Origin: Sugiyamaella lignohabitans
Lineage: Eukaryota > Ascomycota > Dipodascomycetes > Dipodascales > Trichomonascaceae
Assembly: GCF_001640025.1 (NCBI RefSeq)
Contig: NC_031673.1
Location: 248,001 to 312,000, forward strand
Length of the DNA: 64,000 bases
Reading direction: 5' to 3'
Part shown: positions 55,013-63,295 of the stretch, in pieces
Layout: the number at the start of each line of letters is the position of its first letter
How positions within the stretch are numbered: the stretch's first letter is position 1
Made by a program: the position numbers and the translations under genes
Notes under the pieces: generated by a model
What the model saw: the letters and a program-made list of their open reading frames with translations, nothing else
What the model was told of the DNA's origin: nothing
The model's database searches: none

Positions 55013-56329
55013 ATGCCACCAAAAGCTGACTGGGAGAAGTACAAGGCGCCAATTGATGGCGACGACGAAAAGCCTGAAGAGAACATTGTGCCACTGTCCG
55101 AGGGCGACATCCAGGTACTCAAAACATACGGTGCTGCTCCATATGGTTCGGCATTGAAGGTGATTGAGAAAGATATTAAAGATATTCAGGGACGAATCAA
55201 TGAAAAAGTTGGCGTCAAAGAGTCGGACACCGGTCTGGCAGCTCCACATCTATGGGATATCATGGCTGACAAACAGACTATATCACAGGAACAACCATTA
55301 CAAGTAGCCAGATGTACAAAGATCATTCAGTCGCCCGAGGACCCTGAAAAGGCCAAATATGTCATTAATGTCAAACAAATCGCAAAATTCGTTGTCAGCT
55401 TGGGCGACCAGGTCTCACCCACTGATATTGAAGAGGGCATGAGAGTCGGTGTGGAGCGTAATAAATACCAGATTATGTTGCCACTACCACCGCGTATTGA
55501 TCCATCTGTTACAATGATGACTGTCGAAGAGAAACCCGATGTCACTTATGGAGATATTGGTGGAAGCAAAGAACAGATTGAAAAGCTTCGTGAGGTCGTA
55601 GAGCTGCCTCTGTTATCTCCTGAAAGATTCGCTAATCTTGGTATCGATCCTCCTAAGGGTATTTTATTATATGGACCTCCTGGTACTGGTAAGACGCTGT
55701 GTGCGCGAGCCGCGGCAAACAGAACCGATGCTACTTTTATTCGTGTTATCGGTTCTGAGCTTGTCCAGAAATATGTCGGTGAGGGTGCAAGAATGATCAG
55801 AGAACTGTTTGAAATGGCCAGAACTAAAAAAGCATGCATTATCTTCTTTGACGAAATCGATGCCATTGGAGGTGCGCGTTTTGATGATGGTGCTGGTGGT
55901 GATAACGAAGTGCAAAGAACCATGTTGGAGCTGATTACTCAATTAGACGGTTTCGATCCCCGTGGTAACATTAAAGTCATGTTTGCCACCAATCGTCCCA
56001 ACACTTTGGACCCTGCTTTACTAAGACCCGGTCGTATCGATCGTAAGGTCGAGTTCAGCCTGCCCGATATTGAGGGCCGTGCCAACATTTTCAGAATCCA
56101 CTCTAAGAGCATGTCCGTTGATCGTGATATCCGATGGGAGCTGATTTCTAGACTGTGTCCTAACTCGACCGGTGCTGAACTGCGTTCCGTATGTACTGAG
56201 GCCGGTATGTTCGCCATTCGTGCCAGAAGAAAGGTCGCTACTGAAAAGGATTTCCTCGCGGCCGTCGACAAGGTCATCAAGGGTAACCTCAAGTTCAGCA
56301 GTACCTCACAGTACATGCAATATAACTAA
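55013..56329 (+). CDS. RPT1: 26S proteasome regulatory ATPase Rpt1
   Basis: AAA+ ATPase of the 19S base that unfolds substrates. 438 aa, intronless. It starts [16 protein letters not shown], with an N-terminal coiled coil and OB domain, then Walker A GPPGTGKT at 221-228, Walker [17 protein letters not shown] around 275-290, and the arginine-finger region [13 protein letters not shown]. It ends YMQYN, as in Rpt1, without an HbYX motif. It lacks the Asn/Ser insertion that S. cerevisiae Rpt1 has near residue 110. CTG codons at 55604 and 55610 encode the invariant Leu residues of [13 protein letters not shown] single GC-hairpin arm starts 45 bp after the stop. Confidence 0.97.
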   Translation: MPPKADWEKYKAPIDGDDEKPEENIVPLSEGDIQVLKTYGAAPYGSALKVIEKDIKDIQGRINEKVGVKESDTGLAAPHLWDIMADKQTISQEQPLQVARCTKIIQSPEDPEKAKYVINVKQIAKFVVSLGDQVSPTDIEEGMRVGVERNKYQIMLPLPPRIDPSVTMMTVEEKPDVTYGDIGGSKEQIEKLREVVELPLLSPERFANLGIDPPKGILLYGPPGTGKTLCARAAANRTDATFIRVIGSELVQKYVGEGARMIRELFEMARTKKACIIFFDEIDAIGGARFDDGAGGDNEVQRTMLELITQLDGFDPRGNIKVMFATNRPNTLDPALLRPGRIDRKVEFSLPDIEGRANIFRIHSKSMSVDRDIRWELISRLCPNSTGAELRSVCTEAGMFAIRARRKVATEKDFLAAVDKVIKGNLKFSSTSQYMQYN

Positions 56330-56374
56330 TCATTTTAATAAACTCCTCATTGTGATCTGTCTTTTGCCGGCTTT

Positions 56375-56426
56375 TGCCTCCGGCGGCTGGGGCTCTGCCC
56401 CAGACCCCGTAGCTCGCTTCGCTCGA
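56375..56426 (+). repeat. GC-hairpin arm 45 bp after RPT1 stop
   Basis: Loop TCT, short terminus GCTCGCTTCGCTCGA; sense orientation. Confidence 0.9.
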
Positions 56427-56725
56427 TTGAGAGGGGCCAGCAAATGATTTAAATATAGGGATAATGAATTTAAATGAGTTAAAAATGGGTTGGTGGATTT
56501 GGGCGAAAATGCGTGGTATGCTGCGGGTAAGGCTTGCAGATATTAAAAATACAACATATAAACTTATAATGTGGCATACAGCTTCATAGTACCAATATAT
56601 AGGCACTTTCGAGTGCTTTGTTCCAAAATATGAGAAAAAATATGATTAAACAGCTACGAAAAGAATAAAACGGATTGTGAAAAGTTTCCTCGAATATTAC
56701 TTGCAGACTCACAAATCAAGAAATC

Positions 56726-56797
56726 GGTTGCATGGTGTAGCGGTTATCACATCAGATTTTGATTCTGGGAATCCCGGTTCGACTCCGGGTGCGACCT
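56726..56797 (+). tRNA. tRNA-Gln(UUG)
   Basis: 72-nt cloverleaf. The acceptor stem pairs GGTTGCA with TGCGACC (one G-T pair), the anticodon stem pairs TCAGA with TCTGG around loop TTTTGAT (anticodon TTG), and the T arm is CCCGG-TTCGACT-CCGGG. The internal promoters are TGGTGTAGCGG (A box) and GGTTCGACTCC (B box). No intron. A T-rich stretch right after the gene is the Pol III terminator. Confidence 0.93.
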
Positions 56798-56800
56798 TCT

Positions 56801-56818
56801 CTTTTTGTTTTTTCAACA
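56801..56818 (+). terminator. Pol III terminator of tRNA-Gln
   Basis: T-rich run (TCTTTTTGTTTTTTC) starts a few bases after the tRNA 3' end. Confidence 0.6.
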
Positions 56819-56986
56819 ACTTTCTGAGTAATATATTCAAGAAGGGTTGTTTCTTTTTCATTACTCTAATTAATTCCTAGCTGACTTGTTCAAAGCAAAA
56901 GCTAGGGTCTGAGGCGGGTCCGAAGCAGACCACCAAATGATTCGTACAGTAAGGTAATAAATAATATACATTTGAATTTCCGTTCT

Positions 56987-58528
56987 CTACAAGTGATATA
57001 TTCTATTGTCCAACTCCAGCAATCGACAAAAATCTTCAGTTTGGTTGTTTCTGATTTCTGGAGGCTGCTGGTTTTTCCACGACGAAGTTGGGGCCGCCGG
57101 AGTTTCAGTTTGAACCTTGAAGTTATTGGGGATTGTCAGAAGATCTTTATCTACAATGTTCTCGTTGACCCACTGCAACTCAGTAGAAATATGTTCATTC
57201 AGAGAATCGATATCATTCACATGCGGTAGTTCGTCAACTGTTTGATTAGATGAGGTTTTGAAGTATTTGTGAAATGCTCGTGTTATTGCGAGCCATTCAG
57301 GATCGTATGATAAGCCTGTTTCTTCCTCAGTGACCTGTGCACTATCACCATCATCAAGAGTTGAGGGTCTCCTCTTGCGTTTTTCTGGTCGTGTCTCTAC
57401 TTCTATGGTTATATGCTCAATAAAACGTCGTCCTGGGAGGCACTTGTCCAAGGCAAGAAAATGCGTTTCTGGCGCACCTACTTTGTTTACATTATTGGGA
57501 GCCTCTGATTTCACCGGTTGATCAGTTGAAGGTTCTAACGACAGTTCGCTAGAAAGATCGATCTCATCAGAATTCAAGGCTTCCTTTTGAAAAGTCTCCT
57601 CCTTTGCATGTAAGACGTTGCTTTTATTTGCCTCATTATCGTTGGCAGTCTCATCCAGCAATCCCTCTAACTCAATCTCGTCTTCATTCTTCTTATCGTT
57701 GTCAGTCTCATCTAGCAATTCCTCTAAATCAATCTCGTCCTCGTTTTTACTTTCTTCTTCAATAAGTTTAGTGGCATTTTTTGTTTCATTTACAATTTCC
57801 TCGTGAGGTTCGTGCTTTACAAGTGCTTCGTATCTAACGTGTAAATGCGCACTAAACCAATAGTCTGGTCTAACATTCTGTAGGATCGATCCTGCCGCAG
57901 GAGAGCCCAACCTACCGGTATCCACATCTCTCGCAAGATGCTTTTTAAATCGCAGAAGTTTTTTCAAATCACCAAAATGTTCGATTCTCGCTGGCCAATC
58001 ATGGCTCATCATAACATTCAAACCTTGACGCAGCATGAGAAGTTTCATAGTATCGAACTTTCTTACATGATATACAGACCTCTCCGAGCTGCCATTGTAT
58101 GGCAGTTTCTCTAAATGGTGCCAGTGAAAGTGTTGATGATTGTATATTCCCGACAAGCCACCTATTTTCAAACCATTAAAATTTACTACACTAGCAGCTC
58201 CCATGTAATAAATATTCGGCGCAGCCCATCCTCCATAGAATAATTCCCATAAATAATTACTGGATTCATGATTACCACCAATGAACAACGTCAAATACGG
58301 CGCCTTTTTCTCTCCGGTATAATATTTGTGAAAATCACCCAGCTTGCGATACTTGGGTGGCATTGCAATGCAATTCATGTCCTGTTCATTGCGTAAAGCC
58401 TGAAAATCTCCACATATTAATACCAGATCAACAGGCTTATTCAATTTGCCAATGGCCTCGTATATGGAGTCCAACTCGCCATGGCAACAGCCTTCAACCA
58501 CAATATTAAAAGATTTCTTCCTCATCAT
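56987..58528 (-). CDS. DBR1: Lariat debranching enzyme
   Basis: 2'-5' phosphodiesterase that opens intron lariats in the nucleus. 513 aa from the ATG at 58528; the upstream codon that opens the frame is TTG. Metallophosphatase motifs are VEGCCHGELD (11-20), CGDFQALRN (39-47), GGNHE (84-88), MMSHDWP and SAHLHVRYEA. Two imperfect acidic repeats (NEDEIDLEELLDETDNDKK and EDEIELEGLLDETAND) form a linker before the conserved C-terminal DBR1 region (FLALDKCLPGRRFIEHI). The acidic linker makes it longer than yeast Dbr1 (405 aa). Confidence 0.95.
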   Translation of the reverse strand: MMRKKSFNIVVEGCCHGELDSIYEAIGKLNKPVDLVLICGDFQALRNEQDMNCIAMPPKYRKLGDFHKYYTGEKKAPYLTLFIGGNHESSNYLWELFYGGWAAPNIYYMGAASVVNFNGLKIGGLSGIYNHQHFHWHHLEKLPYNGSSERSVYHVRKFDTMKLLMLRQGLNVMMSHDWPARIEHFGDLKKLLRFKKHLARDVDTGRLGSPAAGSILQNVRPDYWFSAHLHVRYEALVKHEPHEEIVNETKNATKLIEEESKNEDEIDLEELLDETDNDKKNEDEIELEGLLDETANDNEANKSNVLHAKEETFQKEALNSDEIDLSSELSLEPSTDQPVKSEAPNNVNKVGAPETHFLALDKCLPGRRFIEHITIEVETRPEKRKRRPSTLDDGDSAQVTEEETGLSYDPEWLAITRAFHKYFKTSSNQTVDELPHVNDIDSLNEHISTELQWVNENIVDKDLLTIPNNFKVQTETPAAPTSSWKNQQPPEIRNNQTEDFCRLLELDNRIYHL

Positions 58529-59100
58529 CCAGATCAAGTATAATGGCGGATTAATCTCACAGCGATGGAGCGAGCACGTAGACTAATATCAAAGCCGCAG
58601 TTGAGCCGCACCTTTGAGTTCACAAGCTATTACAACTGATTTCGTAATTCAACAAGAGCTAGATAAAAGAAATTGACCGATTGCTTTCGATTAGCAGTGA
58701 AACGATGTGCTGGCTGGTCTTTTATTGGAACAGTGAAAACAAATAAATGCCTTCAGGAATTCAGAGCCATATAGGAATTGTCAAGCTATCTGGTTTAATT
58801 CGAGCATTTCCTTTTAATAGACTTTTTGACACTCCAGCGACCTATAGATTATTATTTAATGGCTGTCTCCTCTATTTGCGATATCTTTCTTATTGACTGG
58901 CGGGATTAGAATAATTGATTCCATATCCCCTTGTGATTATCATTACCCAAATAGGATTTCACCCGTTAAAATATTTATCTGCAGATGTTAGGGATTGTTA
59001 TCTAATCTTTTGAAAAAAATATAGACCACTACTGCAAAGTGAACCAACCGGTGAAATTTTGATCTCATAATAGCAGTGGTTATTCCAACATTTGTTAAAA
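58529..59100. other. Divergent DBR1/BFR2 promoter region
   Basis: 570 bp, AT-rich, no hairpin arms and no other feature seen. Confidence 0.55.
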
Positions 59101-60591
59101 ATGCCATCCTTAGCTGACCAGCTGGCTAAGCTGGCAAATCCAGAACCCGTTGATTTCGATCCTGAAGATTTTGAGAACCGAAATCCAGATGATGATAGCG
59201 GCAACGAGTTAGAAGTTAACAAAGCTGCCACTGAGCATTATTTGGAGGTCAGTAAGAGTTCATTAAGAAATGACGAGTTAAACGTTGATGGTGTGAAATA
59301 TGTTGGTAAAAGAGTGAAAAGAGATGCATTATTTGAACAAAATGGTGGTCACTCTGAGGAAAGTGACGATGACGATGAAGAGGAGGTCGAGGGTGAGGAT
59401 GACTCCGAGGAAGAAGAAGAAGAAGAGGAAGATTCCGAAGAAAACGATGTCGTCAATGGAAATGAATCCGAGGAAGAAGATGAAATGCAATCTGATGATG
59501 ATATTAGCGAGAAAAAAGAGCAACGAAAACTAAATGGTTCTGCTAGTGATGGCGTCCCCGAAGATGAGGTAGCTAAACGTGCTCAACTTCAAGAACTGAT
59601 CGATGCCGAGCGTAAGAACTTGGCTGGTCGACTGTCAAATACTGCCAAGGCTGACGCTGAAAAAGGCTCTGCAGTTCAACATCAACTGAATATCTATGAA
59701 AGCATTATTGATTGCAGAATCAAACTCCAAAAATCTATCCAGGCGGTGAACGAGCTTCCAATTTCGAGAAGCAGTGCTGAAAAGTTCACTACCGAGGCTA
59801 CGCCTGAATTAATATCCAAAAATAAAGAATCAGTCTTTGATTTGTTAAATAAAGTCTCTCAACTTCGACTTCGACTATTACAAAAAGATGGGCTTACTGA
59901 TTTACCCAAAAAGTTGAGCAAAAAGCGCTCTCTTACTACTGCATTTGAAAACGCCCAGTCTTTGGACAAACCACTATACGGTTATCGCGAGTCTGTTTTA
60001 ACTAAATGGTCTCAGAAAGTCCAGTCTTCTACTGGATCTATGGCATTACAATCCAGCAAATTCAAGTCATTAAACCAGACTGCAGCAATTCAAGTATCGA
60101 CTGTTTTGGCTGATATGGAGAGGTTGGTTAAGAGAACCAAACTAAATCGTTCCAACGTCAAAGCTCTAGGGCTAGAAACTGTTGCTGAAGACCAAGAGAA
60201 GCAGGCAAAGACAGTTGATATCCAAGAAGAGGACCATATTTTCGACGATACAGACTTTTACCGTCAAATTTTGAAGGAACTGGTCGACAGAAGAATGGCT
60301 GATTCTGGAAACACTGCTGGTCTGAAGTGGACTGTGACAAAAGCCAAAGTGAAGAAGAATATAGACACCAAAGCATCCAAGGGTCGTAAACTACGGTACA
60401 CAGTGCAGGAAAAAGTGCAGGGCTTTGACGTTCCTCGCCATACAACTACGTGGACAGACGAGCAAATTGATGATCTATTTGCATCCCTCTTGGGCCAAAA
60501 GATTAAAATCGATGAGAATGATAATTCAGATGCTGAAGAAGACAAACCAGAAGAAGAACCCGAGAATGATGGTCTTCAGATCTTTGGTTGA
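59101..60591 (+). CDS. BFR2: Small-subunit processome factor Bfr2/AATF
   Basis: 496 aa, ATG at 59101 (MPSLADQLAKLANPEPVDFD). Bfr2 is a nucleolar protein needed for early pre-rRNA cleavage and 40S biogenesis, the homologue of AATF/Che-1. It has the N-terminal DPEDFENRNPDDD, a long Glu/Asp/Ser run (about residues 83-145), the AATF leucine-zipper-like domain (YGYRESVLTKWSQKVQSS) and the C-terminal TRAUB domain (FDDTDFYRQILKELVDRRM, ASKGRKLRYTVQEKVQGF). Divergent from DBR1 across about 570 bp. No intron. Confidence 0.95.
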   Translation: MPSLADQLAKLANPEPVDFDPEDFENRNPDDDSGNELEVNKAATEHYLEVSKSSLRNDELNVDGVKYVGKRVKRDALFEQNGGHSEESDDDDEEEVEGEDDSEEEEEEEEDSEENDVVNGNESEEEDEMQSDDDISEKKEQRKLNGSASDGVPEDEVAKRAQLQELIDAERKNLAGRLSNTAKADAEKGSAVQHQLNIYESIIDCRIKLQKSIQAVNELPISRSSAEKFTTEATPELISKNKESVFDLLNKVSQLRLRLLQKDGLTDLPKKLSKKRSLTTAFENAQSLDKPLYGYRESVLTKWSQKVQSSTGSMALQSSKFKSLNQTAAIQVSTVLADMERLVKRTKLNRSNVKALGLETVAEDQEKQAKTVDIQEEDHIFDDTDFYRQILKELVDRRMADSGNTAGLKWTVTKAKVKKNIDTKASKGRKLRYTVQEKVQGFDVPRHTTTWTDEQIDDLFASLLGQKIKIDENDNSDAEEDKPEEEPENDGLQIFG

Positions 60592-60717
60592 GACCAGTTC
60601 ATTATTTCATGGTCATGCCCAATTCACAGTTTGTAATAATAGTATTTCATATAGCTGTTGGTCATTAGTCATTAATTGTTATTTATATTTCCCATAGATA
60701 TCATAATATCATTGATT

Positions 60718-61872
60718 TTAGGAATCTGATTCCCCCGAATCGTCATAGTCGACTAGAGATGGCTTGGCATCAGGAGTTGAGATTTCTCTACTTTTGGCCT
60801 TCTCCTGAACAGGCGTCCTGTTCTCAGTCCTGATCCGTTTCGGCCTAGACGGGCTCATGTCTATAGAAAATGATTCAGTGGAATGTCTTACGATATTTCT
60901 TATGGTGCTCACGCTTAAAGGAACGTCTCTTTGATTCTGCTTTTGATCGTTGAATATTGTGCTGTGGAGTCTATTATTAAGTTCTGTCTTTGGTTGTGAT
61001 CCACCAAACTCGCGAGAATTCGCTTCTATGTCGTCTTGTACGCTGGCTTCTACCAGGGGTATTGCCAAGGATAGCTTATCTTTTATCCTAGACTCTTCCT
61101 CTTTCTTCTTTTTAATCTCATTTTTCTCATTCTAGTATTACCGGGTTAGCATATAGTCCATACAACAATGTAATTATACCATTCATTTTTCATACTTACT
61201 CGAAAGCTCTCACGCAATTTTTGTGACTGAGTATATGGGTCATCCCATTGCTTTAAATTCGCCTTGTATATATCAAGTAAAGCCTTATTATCCTTGTTTT
61301 GTTTGGTCTGGATTTCATTCTCTTTCTCTATGGTTGAAAATGGATTGGAATCTGAGGGGACTGTTTCATGTAGTTCTGCTTGTTTTGCTAGCTCATCTTC
61401 AGCAGTTCTTCTTGCTCCCTGATCAATTTTATAATCGGTGTTTTGTGGATCAGTAACTATTACAATAATTCCACCACAAAGATGACATTTGAACTGGAAG
61501 CTCCAAATGGGCGTAGTATGATAATTCCCTATTTTCTTCTTTTCCGCATTATACCGCGTACCTTGAGCTAATCGTTTATCACATGATAAACAGTAGGCAT
61601 TATAAGGGAGCTCGAACCTAACTACCAGAATCCCTTGATCTAACTTTCGTGCTCTTTTGCCGAGTGCATGTTGATTAGCCAACTGATTCAGGTTCTGTTT
61701 TCCATCTATTTCTGTTAGAACTTTTCCAAAAGAGATTTAAAATTAGATACTAAAGCAACTTACCATAATCTGGAGGATAGTATTTGTTATAGCCTGCAAT
61801 TTCTCGTTAGTTAGAGTTCTTATTAGTCCTTTCATTCAATACTCCACATCTCAACCCGAGCTTACCTTGCAT
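60718..61872 (-). CDS. CWC16/CCDC130 (Yju2-family) splicing factor, four exons
   Basis: Exons 61866-61872 (7 nt), 61764-61793 (30 nt), 61200-61705 and 60718-61131; 318 aa. Introns of 72, 58 and 68 nt have GTAAGC/GTAAGT donors and CTAAC branches. The spliced N-terminus MQGYNKYYPPDYDGKQ leads to LGKRARKLDQGILVVRFELP and the zinc-binding pairs YCLSC and KCHLC, then IWSFQFKCHLCGG. The last joint gives LRESFRNEKNEIKKKKEEES and SLAIPLVEA, matching CCDC130. Fission yeast Saf4 and human CCDC130 act at the catalytic steps of splicing; whether this is Saf4-like or Yju2-like is best judged CCDC130/Saf4-like. The C-terminus is Ser/Arg/Lys-rich. Confidence 0.93.
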
Positions 61873-62233
61873 TATTGTACCCTTAAACCGCACACCGCAC
61901 GCTTAAATTGTATCAAAACTCTACACCTATGGTATCATATACGTAGATAAAATCCCAAATTGTTAGCTAAATTGCCAATGGTGATGGCCACTGGTGTGAA
62001 AAGAGATATCTAAAACATCAATGTCATCTGTATGATAGCCGATCATTTCATATGCAACAGCCGTTCAACACCTTGTGATTTCGTCAAGGGTCCAGAATGA
62101 CAATCAATGCATATGCATAATCTGCAAGGCCAACACGTAGACTAATTAATAACATAATAAATGCAATCTTCTCAGCACACTTTTCAAATTTAACTCTAAA
62201 TATTAATATATTACAGGATCAATTTTAACTTGA

Positions 62234-62750
62234 ATGAATATGTCAAATAATAGCGATCATAAACGAGATACTCCTGCAGGAAAGCCACGGAGCTTTCAAT
62301 CAGAGGGCAGAGTAATAGGTACCACCAAAACCTTTACAAAGAGTGAAAAACAGGATAACATTTCACAAGAGAGCAAATCAAAAAAGCTCCGAGCAAGTTG
62401 AAAAACCTGGTATTAAAGTGAAAATTAAACCTAATGACCGTCTACGCAAAGCATTCAGGACCAGGGGCCATGTCTTAGGAACATCAGAAATTGTCGACCC
62501 ACTAAACTCAGAGCTTGAATCCAAATGCGAGTCCGACTATTATTCGCAGTCCGAGTCCGACTTTGACTCCGAGTTTGAATCTGATCTTGAGTTTGATGTG
62601 CTATATGGCCGACGAATTGAATTTCAGTCGAGGGTGAGTGACAATGTTCCAGCACAGCCTACAAGTGTGAATATTATTGACTTCTTAACCAACCCACTTC
62701 CTAGTATACCTCCCAACCCCCAAAATAATAGGCATCTCCACCAAAGCTAG
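62234..62750 (+). pseudogene. Frameshifted hypothetical ORF
   Basis: An ORF from the ATG at 62234 (MNMSNNSDHKRDTPAGKP) stops at 62399-62401 after 55 codons. A second frame, shifted by +1, is open from 62343 to 62750 and carries an acidic repeat (SESDFDSEFESDLEFD) and INIIDFLTNPLP-like sequence. The two overlap at an A6 run near 62389-62394; one A fewer there would join them into about 170 codons. It may be a pseudogene, a sequence error or a programmed frameshift. Family not recognised. No intron signals explain it. Confidence 0.45.
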
Positions 62751-62901
62751 CTCAGATCTGGACCTGATTTTTCTTACTCCTCGGTATTTTTCCCAAAGCT
62801 GCAGTCGCAATGAACCTGTTTCTTCTACTTAATTTTTAAGCCACTCAATCAGTTTCTTATTTTATCCTATACCTACGATCAAAAACATCTGAATGGCGAG
62901 A

Positions 62902-63056
62902 TGCCTCCGGCGGCTGGGGCTCCGCCCCAGACCCTGGTTGTGCTCGCTTCGCGAGCGACGTCACCCACTGAGCGAAATTGAGGCTGTTGTTCGTCCGGAG
63001 CGCTCGCGAAGCGAGCACAACCAGGGTCTGGGGCGGAGCCCCAGCCGCCGGAGGCA
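62902..63056. repeat. GC-hairpin inverted pair, perfect arms
   Basis: Arm 62902-62956 and arm 63002-63056, both type C and fully complementary by eye, 45-bp spacer. Confidence 0.93.
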
Positions 63057-63295
63057 GTGCCCTTCTAGGGGTATGTTGAGGTGCAGTGAAGTCGATAAGG
63101 TTCTAGTGAATAATACGAGATGCAGCATTGCAGCATGCATGCGAGCTTAATTGAGATAGTCAGGGACATTGTTATCATACAAGTATTAAGGTACCACAAA
63201 TAGCCATATGTGGCTAGCGTGACAGAGGCGCATGCAAGTCTACCTATATACATATGTATTTCATGTATCTGTGTATATTGTTTCTATTTAGCTAC

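Noticed and set aside
57085..57115. GGGGCCGCCGGAG inside DBR1 resembling an element fragment
   Set aside because: It encodes conserved-frame Pro/Ala residues in DBR1 and lacks the paired hairpin; a chance match.
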